Shown: positions 1 to 7,431 of the stretch, in pieces | Layout of the letters: every line of letters begins with the position of its first letter | How positions within the stretch are numbered: the stretch's first letter is position 1 | Origin: JAQVUB01 sp033809415 | Lineage (GTDB): Bacteria > Verrucomicrobiota > Lentisphaeria > Oligosphaerales > Oligosphaeraceae | Assembly: GCA_033809415.1 (NCBI GenBank) | Contig: JAPXLT010000069.1 | Coordinates: forward strand, 1-17,740 | Reading direction: 5' to 3' | Length of the DNA: 17,740 bases | Notes under the pieces: generated by a model | What the model was told of the DNA's origin: nothing | Database searches by the model: none | Seen by the model: the letters and a program-made list of their open reading frames with translations, nothing else | Translations under genes and position numbers: made by a program

Positions 1-150
1 GTGCAGGGTGCAGGGGGCAGGGTGCAGGGGGCAGGGGGCAGGGGGCAGGGGGCAGGTCGGGCAGGGGGCAGGGGGCAGGGTGCAGGGTGCAGGGGGCAGG
101 TCGGACGGGTCGGACGGGTCGGACGGGTCGGACAGGTCGGAAAGCTATAC
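1..150. repeat. G-rich short tandem repeat arrays (7-bp and 9-bp units)
   Basis: About 100 bp consist of variants of a 7-bp unit (ggggcag/gggtgca). At 103-140 they give way to about five copies of a 9-bp unit (gggtcggac). The plus strand is extremely G-rich, with runs of 3-5 G separated by 1-4 bases, so it could form G-quadruplexes. The open frames across it are low-complexity artefacts. The left edge is cut by the window. The array lies just beyond the 3' end of the metallophosphatase gene. Confidence 0.9.
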
Positions 151-151
151 C

Positions 152-207
152 CGCACTACGCACCCCGCACTACGCACTTCCTGTCCCCTGTCACCTGTCC
201 CCTGTAC
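152..207. repeat. cgcactacgcac pair plus ctgtccc heptamer run
   Basis: Two copies of the 12-mer cgcactacgcac (152-163 and 166-177) are followed by about four 7-bp units of the type ctgtccc/ctgtcac (181-207). The same 12-mer, in one orientation or the other, occurs at 7469-7480, 17205-17216, 17377-17388 and 17391-17402, so this block belongs to the repeat family seen at those loci. The last coding bases of the adjacent minus-strand gene lie inside the heptamer run. Confidence 0.8.
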
Positions 208-1717
208 CCTTTTTTATTTGCAGCCATGCTTGTGGGCTGACGATCAGGTCGGGATGTTTTGTGAGGTAATTGCGAACGGCCTCACGGGTGGAAAGGCCGG
301 TGTCGCAGGTACGGCAGGCAGGATTTTTCAAGATGGCGTTGAGCTTAGGATAGCGGCCACTGCCCGCAGCAGTGAAGTTGTTCATGGCAATGCGCAGACG
401 CCCACCATCGTCAGGCGGTTCGAGAATTTCGGCGGATTCACCATTCTGGCTGATGCGGATTTTGCAGCCATAAATCCCGGAAAAGGTGTAGGAATCCCGA
501 TTTTGCCACTGTTCGAGGACGATTTCGACCAGTTCGCTGCGGGAGATTTCAGCGGTGACGATGGAATTTTCGTAGGGGACGAACTCGAACAGGTCTTTTT
601 CCGTGAGCGCTTTGCCAGCCAGCAGATTTTTTTTGCTGAGCGTTCCATGCAGGGCGATGGGGGCGTTGGCGGCTTCCGCGATTGCAGCGCAGAGTAGTTC
701 GCTGGCTTGGCAGTTGACACCCGGGCGCCCCTTGCTGAGGATGTCTTCCGCAGGCGCCGGGACGATGGGCTGGGTTTTCGCTTTGCTATCAATCTCCAGC
801 CAAAGTGCCAGCGCCTTTTGCAATTCCGGGCAGTCCGGCGTGTCTTCCTGAACATTCATCAGCCAGGAGTTGATTTCGACGACTTCATGCTTTTCAGTAT
901 CCAGGACAGCCCGCACGACGCCCAGGCTTTTTGCTGCATGTCCAGCTTGTACATACCAAGTGCGCGGGCCGATTTTATGCCCGGGCATATTACGATGCGT
1001 ATGCCCGCCAAATACCAGGTCGATCTCCGGAAACTCTTCGACGAGCGTGGTCACTTCATTGACATTGCGGGCATCATTGCTCTCCATCCAGGCCTGATGG
1101 ATGGCCAGGACGATCATGTCCGGACGCAAAGGCAGGATTTCCGGAAGGATGCGTTGCAGGCTCGTTTCGGCCAATTCGACTTTGCAGGCATCCCCGAAGC
1201 TTTCGCCGAACCAGAATTTCAGGTAGGATGCGGTCATGCCGATCATGGCGATGCGTGCGCCATTGCGCTCGAACATTTTCCAGGCTGGGAAGGGGGGCGC
1301 GTGCAATGGTTGCAGGTTGCCGCAGAGAATGATCTCGCGCTGGGTTTCAGCCAGTTCGAGGAAACGCGCAAAACCAAAATCGAATTCATGGTTGCCGGGC
1401 ACCCAGACGTCGTAGTGCAGGGTCTTGAGCGGTACCATGGCTGCTTCTCCGCGTGAGAGTGCCCCGATCAAGGTGCCTTGAATGGTATCGCCGCAGTCAA
1501 TCAGAAGGCAGCTTTCCCGCCCATGTTGCTCGCGCAATTCCCGGATCAGGCTGGCGATTTTGAGCCAGGAACCGGAATCTGCATTTTCCTTTATCAGGAC
1601 GGCATGGATATCAGTGGTTTGCAGCAGATGAACCGTGACTCGTTCGGCCAGAGTCCAATGGCAGAGTAGTAGCAGGATGAGCGTGGCGATAATTTTCATG
1701 GAGTATGATTTCACCAT
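191..1717 (-). CDS. Secreted 5'-nucleotidase / 2',3'-cyclic phosphodiesterase-type metallophosphatase
   Basis: A 508-aa protein of the UshA/CpdB-like 5'-nucleotidase family, which hydrolyses nucleotides or UDP-sugars in the periplasm with two metal ions. An N-terminal signal peptide is visible (hydrophobic run about residues 9-19, cleavage near A24). The metallophosphatase core has all expected metal ligands: D36-x-H38, G76-D77, N109-H110, H207 and G-H239-T-H241. The C-terminal half, about 330-500, fits the substrate-binding 5'-nucleotidase C domain. The length is normal for the family. ATG at 1717 is used; ATG at 1699 (MKIIATL) gives a more standard signal peptide, and neither has a clear Shine-Dalgarno. 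The last codons (GTGDR, stop) are made from repeat DNA. The gene is transcribed away from the AraC gene. The exact substrate cannot be told from sequence. Confidence 0.9.
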   Translation of the reverse strand: MVKSYSMKIIATLILLLLCHWTLAERVTVHLLQTTDIHAVLIKENADSGSWLKIASLIRELREQHGRESCLLIDCGDTIQGTLIGALSRGEAAMVPLKTLHYDVWVPGNHEFDFGFARFLELAETQREIILCGNLQPLHAPPFPAWKMFERNGARIAMIGMTASYLKFWFGESFGDACKVELAETSLQRILPEILPLRPDMIVLAIHQAWMESNDARNVNEVTTLVEEFPEIDLVFGGHTHRNMPGHKIGPRTWYVQAGHAAKSLGVVRAVLDTEKHEVVEINSWLMNVQEDTPDCPELQKALALWLEIDSKAKTQPIVPAPAEDILSKGRPGVNCQASELLCAAIAEAANAPIALHGTLSKKNLLAGKALTEKDLFEFVPYENSIVTAEISRSELVEIVLEQWQNRDSYTFSGIYGCKIRISQNGESAEILEPPDDGGRLRIAMNNFTAAGSGRYPKLNAILKNPACRTCDTGLSTREAVRNYLTKHPDLIVSPQAWLQIKKGTGDR

Positions 1718-1736
1718 GGTTCACTGGGCAAGCGAG

Positions 1737-1787
1737 TTTTTTTTGAACAACGAAAAGACACGAAAAGGTGTGTCTTTCGTGGTTAAA
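1737..1787. repeat. Short inverted repeat of the 'aaccacgaaa' family
   Basis: An imperfect hairpin: left arm at about 1742-1760 (tttgaacaacgaaaagaca), right arm at 1771-1787 (tgtctttcgtggttaaa), about 18 bp of stem around a short loop, bounded by a run of T on the left and A/T on the right. Related copies lie at 9534-9576, 14806-14944 and 16181-16243. This one sits in the spacer between the divergent metallophosphatase and AraC genes, inside the metallophosphatase leader. Confidence 0.75.
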
Positions 1788-1885
1788 TATAATTCCGGAA
1801 TGGAAATTATCATACAATAAACGCAGAGAAGGCAGTTGTATTATTATACCGGTATTTTATCTCCTCGATCTGTCAAGCCTGTTAT

Positions 1886-1913
1886 TTGCAGCATCATCCA
1901 TATAAATTATATT
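1886..1913 (+). promoter_or_regulatory. Possible promoter of the AraC gene (leaderless candidate)
   Basis: TTGCAG (1886-1891) is followed after 16 bp by TATATT (1908-1913), a good -10 match but a poor -35. The ATG begins at 1921 with no Shine-Dalgarno, so a transcript from this -10 would start at or next to the start codon. An in-frame stop at 1903-1905 rules out an upstream start. This is a weak prediction from sequence alone. Confidence 0.25.
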
Positions 1914-1920
1914 ATTTGCC

Positions 1921-2922
1921 ATGAAAGACGCTAATCAGAAAACTCAAAAAAAACAAGACGAGAAGTTGTTTTTGTCCACGTATGCAGGCAAGGGCTATTT
2001 TGTCGCTGCGATGAAGTCGATTCACATACGTCCAGTTCAGGATGAAGGTAAAAATGTCACGAAAATTCATAGCCATGACTACTATGAACTTGTGATTGTA
2101 GTTCGTGGCGAGGGAATTCACTGGATTCAAGGAAAGCGCTACGATCTCGCTCCTGGGCAGGTGTATCTTCTGCGCCCCGGAGACACGCATTACTATGAGG
2201 ATTTTCAGCATCTGACCTTGCAGAACTTCATGTTCAGCAGGGGTGTCCTGCGAACATGCGGCAAGTTACTGCGTGCGTTGTCAGGCTACGAAACGTTTTT
2301 CCAGAATGACGAGATTCAGCCTAAAATAAAGATCAACAGCAGCCTTATTGCTGAATCCGATGTCATTCTCCAATACATTGGACAGGAAAATCAGCGTAAA
2401 AGTTATCAGAACAGCCTTCTTCAGTTTTCATATATTGCCATGCTGTTGGGCAAGTTGCTTGACGAGGAAGCAACAGGAGTAACGGTGCTGTTTCCAAAGG
2501 ATAATTTGCAAAATGCTATTGCCTATATGCGTCAGAATTACTCCAAGCGTATTTGCGTCAAGGTTCTTGCGGATATATGCAATATGTCTTATAGTTCATT
2601 CCATGTCAAATTCCGCCAGGAGTTTGCTGCTTCGCCAATGCAGTGGCTGATGAATTTTCGCCTTCAAAAAGCCATGCAAATGCTTATGCGTTCGGAAAAA
2701 AGCATTGCCGAGGTGGCATACGCCTGCGGATTTGTGGATCCGCTTTATTTTTCACGTCAATTCCGCAAAAACATTGGCTGTTCACCCAGGAAATATCGTC
2801 TTGATGGGCAGGGAAACATAGAAAGATTGCAAGGGGAAAGAACTCAAAAAGACTCCTCTTATTTGAAATTGCATTCTTACCGAGATAAGATGAAATCACC
2901 TGTTGAACTCATTGACTTTTGA
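1921..2922 (+). CDS. AraC-family transcriptional regulator with N-terminal cupin sensor
   Basis: A 333-aa one-component regulator. The N-terminal half is an AraC-type cupin (arabinose-binding-like) domain with HSHDYYELV at residues 50-58 and a typical LAPGQVYLLRPGDTHYY stretch, which usually binds a sugar or related effector. The C-terminal 100 residues carry two helix-turn-helix motifs. The first is around 214-236 (VLADICNMSYSSFHVKF); the second is around 261-293, with IAEVAYACGFVDPLYFSRQF leading into the C-terminal signature ending SPRKYR. Length is normal. The gene is convergent with the secreted-protein operon at 2909-7151 and overlaps its last gene by 14 bp. By position it is the natural candidate regulator of that operon, but this is inference; no ligand can be assigned. 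Confidence 0.93.
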   Translation: MKDANQKTQKKQDEKLFLSTYAGKGYFVAAMKSIHIRPVQDEGKNVTKIHSHDYYELVIVVRGEGIHWIQGKRYDLAPGQVYLLRPGDTHYYEDFQHLTLQNFMFSRGVLRTCGKLLRALSGYETFFQNDEIQPKIKINSSLIAESDVILQYIGQENQRKSYQNSLLQFSYIAMLLGKLLDEEATGVTVLFPKDNLQNAIAYMRQNYSKRICVKVLADICNMSYSSFHVKFRQEFAASPMQWLMNFRLQKAMQMLMRSEKSIAEVAYACGFVDPLYFSRQFRKNIGCSPRKYRLDGQGNIERLQGERTQKDSSYLKLHSYRDKMKSPVELIDF

Positions 2923-3772
2923 GAAGGCTTCCTGCCAAGGATGTTGCCTTTTGCTTCCATTCGCTAACAGGACTATTGAAAAAAACTGTCCTAACATCAT
3001 AGGATGCAGTCGTGCCACCGGGGAAAACAGAATTACTGTAATCGACGAGATAGTCCTTCCTGTAAACATCCCTGTCCCAAACTGTGCGACTTATGTTTTT
3101 CTGATTTTTGCCATTTGGCAACAGCACTGTAACCACTCCCGTTTCGCTTTCGCGGTCATACCATGCTGCAATAGGATGATTCTTGCTATGCAATGGGAAC
3201 TTTCCATCGGACTTGAAAACGTAGTGCAGTTCCTGGTCATTCGTATCGATGGCAATCATTTCATCAAATTCCTTACGCCACGGGTGCATAAAATGATAGC
3301 TGATTTTCAGGTTCACGTCCTTGGCGGCAGTGACCTCGATGGATTCATCAAGGATGTCATTCCACAGTGTAAATCGATATACAATTGAAAAATCGCGTAC
3401 TATCGAGTGCTTTTCCAGTTGGATTTTTCGCCCCATCACTGGCCCGTTCTTCAACTCATCAGCAGTGATCTCCTGCCCATCCTGCAGAATTGTGATGTCC
3501 TTAACCTCTTCAACAAAACCGGTTTCAGCATGACCTGAACCACAGAATCCCTTGGTTTCCGCATAATAAAAGACCGTGCCGTAATGTGCGCCAGGTGAGT
3601 CCAATCCAATGTTTCTATTTTTATAGTCGATACGGTTGATGTACCAGCGTTTGGCTTTGTCCAGGCGTAGGACGGTTTTACCTGCTGCTATTGAAATGGA
3701 TTCAGGAAGTTCTTCTGGCGCAAGTGCAAAAGCTAATAATGGCAATACACAGAGAAGCAGTGTTTTTTTCAT
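2909..3772 (-). CDS. Secreted protein of unknown function
   Basis: A 287-aa protein starting with a clear signal peptide (MKKTLLLCVLPLLAFALA, cleavage near residue 18). The mature part is rich in short beta-strand-like segments with many aromatic residues (YHFMHPW near the middle, AAWYDRESETGVVTVLLPNG further on), suggesting a beta-sandwich fold of the kind seen in carbohydrate-binding or mutarotase-like proteins. I do not recognise a family. The start is supported by AAGGA eight bases upstream of the ATG. It lies 26 bp downstream of the large glycosidase-like gene and is almost certainly in the same operon, so a role in handling the same carbohydrate is likely. Its 3' end overlaps the convergent AraC gene by 14 bp. 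Confidence 0.8.
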   Translation of the reverse strand: MKKTLLLCVLPLLAFALAPEELPESISIAAGKTVLRLDKAKRWYINRIDYKNRNIGLDSPGAHYGTVFYYAETKGFCGSGHAETGFVEEVKDITILQDGQEITADELKNGPVMGRKIQLEKHSIVRDFSIVYRFTLWNDILDESIEVTAAKDVNLKISYHFMHPWRKEFDEMIAIDTNDQELHYVFKSDGKFPLHSKNHPIAAWYDRESETGVVTVLLPNGKNQKNISRTVWDRDVYRKDYLVDYSNSVFPGGTTASYDVRTVFFNSPVSEWKQKATSLAGSLLKSQ

Positions 3773-3798
3773 TTCTCAATTCCTTTTGGATTCTGTTA

Positions 3799-6408
3799 TC
3801 AGCGCGTGCTTAGGCGCTCCATAAGTATTATGCCGATTTGATTTGAGTTCAGAACGATATGTGCGTTTCCATCCATTGGCTTTTCTGGCTGTGTTTTTGA
3901 TGCAGCAGGAAGCAATTGGCGATATGAGTATCCGGCAGGCACTTCGAGGACAGGCCCGGAAATTGTCTGACCGGTACCGTTGTACAGTGAGTAGAGAATC
4001 TTGTTGCCATCTATGCTCGAAAATCTGTTTGCATAGACAAATTTCCGGAGAGTCGTAACCAAAGGTTCAATTTCTCCCACAAAGCACTTTGCGTTCTCAT
4101 GAACTATTTTCGTGTACTCCTTGCTATAGCGCCCGCCTGAATTGAAAACACCATTGCCATTGAATAACATAATATCTTTGGCATTTTGAGGACCGCCGAC
4201 ATTCAATTCAAACAATCGGCATTCAGGAAAATAGAAGCGGAACAGATTGATTTGCAAAGGCCTTAGTGGCGATTGGCGTCTGCAAATATCGTAACTGAGC
4301 GAAGCATCCAGCCTTGAAGCGGCAAAATCGGCCTGCGGAAATTCAGAAACCAATAGGGTATCCTGGGGGATAACTTCACGTATCAGTTTCAATGAATGTT
4401 CCAATGCCTGCAACCATACATGCTGGCCATGTTCACCAAAGATATGCTTGTGATTTTTGCTTAAACAGACATAGCCTCTGTGGCCATACTCGTCAAGTCG
4501 AATGCCGTCAGCACCGGTTTCCTCAATGACGCGTTTGACGTCCTCTGCAATTTTTTCCAGATAACCGCTGGTATTCAGGCACATGCAGTATGAGTAATAA
4601 TTGCATACGACATTTTCGGGAACTGTAGGATTTTTAGGGCATTGATGCGGGTCTTTCCAATCAGGATTTATAACCGCATACGAAGGCGCCTCTGTTTTCC
4701 CATATCTGCTATTGCCGCAGACAATCACAGGGTCCATATACAGAAGAGAGATTTTTCCCTTGTCGCGCACTTCCTTCAACTGCCGCCGGAAACGGGGGAG
4801 CCCGCCCCATTGCGGATTATAGCTGTCATAATCTCCTCGGCAGAAAACATAGAAGGGCTTCCTCGAGAATGGGTCTATACCGTATCCGAAGCTTGACTTC
4901 ATGTCCTGTTGCGCCGCCGCCCCGAGTTGCTCGAATTGCTCCCATGGAGTATTCCATGGCGCCAGCGGGGAGACACTCCACCATCCATTGATTTCACAAA
5001 TGTCGTTTTTTGCTTCAAAGCCTTCTCTGTCCCATACATGGCCAGTATAAAGTTCCCCTTCACATCCGAATCCGGCTAGATAGTTGAATTTTTGGGAGAG
5101 TTTTCCAGGGTATGGGCGGAAGGTCCAGACGCTCTTTGCCCAGTTGGCGTATGTGTTCATCGGCGCCTTCCAGTTTCCGGAGTGACTGCCAATGAGTGTA
5201 ACTGGAAGAACAAACGTCTTGCCTGGCGCCAAAGTTGAACGTTGATAGTCAACGGCAATTCCACTGCCATTACCATCTTGGAGGCGGAACTGATAGAAAT
5301 ATAGGGATAGATTATTACGCGCTGCAACGCGTGGCGGTCGAATGATGTTTTCCTGCGGTGGTGTGCGTCCCTTTCTCATGGACAACCCTTTGGCCAGGCC
5401 GGTCGCATCCTGAACTCGCAGAAAAAAACCGCCGCCATTGGCAGGTGAAAACAAGTCCATCATCTGCCACCATGCATCGTTTTCTCCATAAATACTGCGC
5501 AGGTACGCCGGAGCATCGCCAATCACTCCTCCTCCCCAGGGGAAGCAGTAATAGTCGTTGCCGTCTTCATTCAACAACAATCCGTCAATTTGCGGAAATG
5601 CAGTTTTTACAGCAATTTCATGGTCTGATGTCAGTTTCAGCGAAAAAGCAATTTCATCACCTGATCTAAAGCATTCCAAAGTAGCTACTATGCCGATAGG
5701 AAAGCTAAGTTGCGCTATAAATCCACGCTCATTGGTTTTGATGGAATCTATTGCGGCAGTAGAAGAGTTCAGGATCGTTTCATTGTCCAATTTCAACCTA
5801 AATAATTCTGTTTGCTTTGGATATTCAAGAATCTGACGATTCATATCAGCACAAAACAACTGCTTCAGGCGCAGTCCCGCCGATATGTCAAACGTGGCTG
5901 TTAGTCTTCCTGTATCCAGAATTAACAGTTTATCCTTTTGTTGACAGACAACACTGACTTCGTGAGGCTCGCCCTTTGGTTCGCTCATTATTGGCGCCAT
6001 GTCGATTGGCGGTTTTGCAATGGATCGTGTGTAATCCAGAGTAACCTTGCGCAAACCACGGTTTGCCAGTCTGACTCCATAACAACTGTCATCCTGTGGA
6101 AGAAAGGCTTCAAATAAACCGTCCGCTTCTCGGAACTGAAGCGGAGTGGCTGCATCTCCGCCAGAACACAAAGCCCAGCCGGTCGCCTGTGAAGCATCAA
6201 CGCAGATCCGTACAGGTTTGCTGAAATCTATTCTCCGGCGGTTAAATTCGATACGCACGTAAGAGGCGTCAGAACTTGCCACGGCAAATGCATCTGGCAA
6301 ATCCTGCTTCGTCATGCCAGGCGTCCAAGTCGCATGACTGCCATACAGTGCAAATGAAAGAAGCAATATGAGTCCGATTCTTTTTATCATAATCATTGAT
6401 TTTATCAT
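3799..6408 (-). CDS. Large secreted glycosidase-like protein (DUF6259-like TIM barrel)
   Basis: About 869 aa, with an N-terminal signal sequence (hydrophobic IGLILLLSFALYG, cleavage near SHA). The N-terminal half looks like beta-sandwich domains. The C-terminal half looks like a glycoside hydrolase-type TIM barrel followed by a small beta domain. Barrel landmarks are GADGIRLDEYGH (Asp639, Glu640) and LLVSEFPQADF (Glu689), placed like the catalytic acids of the alpha-galactosidase/amylase-like barrels; many Trp and Tyr residues fit a sugar cleft. It resembles proteins annotated DUF6259 in Lentisphaerae and Planctomycetes; the activity is unknown. The ATG at 6408 overlaps the stop of the upstream pilin gene as ATGA, suggesting coupled translation; in-frame ATGs at 6393 and 6390 are alternatives, and MIKRIGLIL from 6390 is a more compact signal peptide. 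No Shine-Dalgarno precedes any of them. Confidence 0.8.
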   Translation of the reverse strand: MIKSMIMIKRIGLILLLSFALYGSHATWTPGMTKQDLPDAFAVASSDASYVRIEFNRRRIDFSKPVRICVDASQATGWALCSGGDAATPLQFREADGLFEAFLPQDDSCYGVRLANRGLRKVTLDYTRSIAKPPIDMAPIMSEPKGEPHEVSVVCQQKDKLLILDTGRLTATFDISAGLRLKQLFCADMNRQILEYPKQTELFRLKLDNETILNSSTAAIDSIKTNERGFIAQLSFPIGIVATLECFRSGDEIAFSLKLTSDHEIAVKTAFPQIDGLLLNEDGNDYYCFPWGGGVIGDAPAYLRSIYGENDAWWQMMDLFSPANGGGFFLRVQDATGLAKGLSMRKGRTPPQENIIRPPRVAARNNLSLYFYQFRLQDGNGSGIAVDYQRSTLAPGKTFVLPVTLIGSHSGNWKAPMNTYANWAKSVWTFRPYPGKLSQKFNYLAGFGCEGELYTGHVWDREGFEAKNDICEINGWWSVSPLAPWNTPWEQFEQLGAAAQQDMKSSFGYGIDPFSRKPFYVFCRGDYDSYNPQWGGLPRFRRQLKEVRDKGKISLLYMDPVIVCGNSRYGKTEAPSYAVINPDWKDPHQCPKNPTVPENVVCNYYSYCMCLNTSGYLEKIAEDVKRVIEETGADGIRLDEYGHRGYVCLSKNHKHIFGEHGQHVWLQALEHSLKLIREVIPQDTLLVSEFPQADFAASRLDASLSYDICRRQSPLRPLQINLFRFYFPECRLFELNVGGPQNAKDIMLFNGNGVFNSGGRYSKEYTKIVHENAKCFVGEIEPLVTTLRKFVYANRFSSIDGNKILYSLYNGTGQTISGPVLEVPAGYSYRQLLPAASKTQPEKPMDGNAHIVLNSNQIGIILMERLSTR

Positions 6409-7151
6409 TTCTGCCAAATCTGTTCGTTGCCAAGTGCATCCCAAACCCAGAATTTATATGCTTGATCCCAATCTCTGAAAATTCCACGGTCAATGCCTGC
6501 GACGTGGCCATCCAGAAAGAGCATATTCGCACGGCCAGCATGACGCAGGGCAAGACGAGCGGTGCCCGGAGAGCTTCCGGTTGATGCCCAGGTGGTCTTC
6601 ATCGTCAACAGCTGGCACTGTGGGTGATCGACACGGTCATACGGACCGGTCAAACTGTCAGCTATCAACATCATCTTTGTGGTTTCCCGGGCTGCTTTTG
6701 ATATTAGGACACATGAAACATAATCTGTAAAATTCTTGACGCAAGCGTTTTCTAACAACCACCTTGGGTGCTGGTTGACATGCGCCGGCGCACCATATCC
6801 AAGTTTTTGTGGAAGATGAACATATTTTGTGGAAGGACAGCTTATTATTTTGGAATTTCTTTGCAAATAATTTAGATCGGCATCCTCAAATAGAACTGCT
6901 CCTGATGTGCTGGCTGCACCTAATGCTATGGCCCAACCGCGGTTCTGCTGAAGTGCCAGCGGCACGTAACTGTCATAGTCATCAGCATAAAAAGCAAATG
7001 CAAGGCCAATCTGCTTCTGGTTGCTTGTGCAATGTACGGCGCGAGCCTTTTCGCGAGCTTTGCTCAATGCCGGCAACAACATAGAAGCCAGAATGGCAAT
7101 GATAGCGATAACAACGAGAAGTTCAATCAGAGTAAAATCCTTGCGCTGCAT
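6405..7151 (-). CDS. Prepilin-type pseudopilin with H-X9-DG C-terminal motif
   Basis: A 248-aa protein. A short basic leader (MQRKD) is followed by the type IV pilin/type II secretion pseudopilin signature FTLIELLVVIAIIAILAS at residues 6-23, with the conserved Glu at +5 (E10), then LLPALSKAREKAR. Near the C-terminus, His204 and Asp214-Gly215 form the H-X9-DG motif of the prepilin-processing-associated family expanded in Planctomycetes and Lentisphaerae. The residue before the cleavage site is Asp rather than Gly. The start at 7151 is fixed by AAGGAG seven bases upstream. It is the first gene of a three-gene minus-strand operon and overlaps the glycosidase-like gene by 4 bp. It is likely a membrane-anchored periplasmic or surface pseudopilin helping export or display of the downstream enzyme; that role is inference. 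Confidence 0.92.
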   Translation of the reverse strand: MQRKDFTLIELLVVIAIIAILASMLLPALSKAREKARAVHCTSNQKQIGLAFAFYADDYDSYVPLALQQNRGWAIALGAASTSGAVLFEDADLNYLQRNSKIISCPSTKYVHLPQKLGYGAPAHVNQHPRWLLENACVKNFTDYVSCVLISKAARETTKMMLIADSLTGPYDRVDHPQCQLLTMKTTWASTGSSPGTARLALRHAGRANMLFLDGHVAGIDRGIFRDWDQAYKFWVWDALGNEQIWQK

Positions 7152-7158
7152 GTTTTTT

Positions 7159-7164
7159 CTCCTT
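7159..7164 (-). promoter_or_regulatory. Shine-Dalgarno of the first pseudopilin gene
   Basis: AAGGAG on the minus strand, seven bases before ATG 7151. It sets the start of the pilin gene and excludes the 46-residue upstream extension of the open frame. Confidence 0.8.
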
Positions 7165-7431
7165 CTTTGTTTTGAGGGGTATGACTGCCTGGTAATTAAC
7201 AATTGCTTTTCTCTTGTTCTCCTGTTTTGTAATGTTAATAATATGTATCGATAAGGATCAAAGAACAAGGACAAAAACTCAAAAAACATGGATGATTATT
7301 TATTAATTTTTATAAGATAGCTATAATCCGTGTAATAAATGTGAGCTTCTCGATCCGATTTCTAAAAACAAGGTCTGCGGAATGGATGTCTTGGCGACCT
7401 TGGGATTGCTTCATTCTCTGACGGGTGCAAC
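7165..7431. other. AT-rich leader region of the pilin-glycosidase operon; no gene seen
   Basis: A spacer without a credible gene. The part at 7190-7330 is AT-rich and must hold the promoter for the minus-strand operon. An 8-bp palindrome TATCGATA (7246-7253) and a minus-strand TTGATC (7261-7256) are present, but I find no well-spaced -35/-10 pair. The segment 7330-7431 has balanced composition and no recognisable element. A 70-codon minus-strand frame through it ends in repeat DNA and is not supported. Confidence 0.5.

Noticed and set aside
8..697. Plus-strand open frames over 1-700, up to 229 codons
   Set aside because: They are the G-rich repeat followed by the antisense of the metallophosphatase gene; low-complexity start and no recognisable domain.
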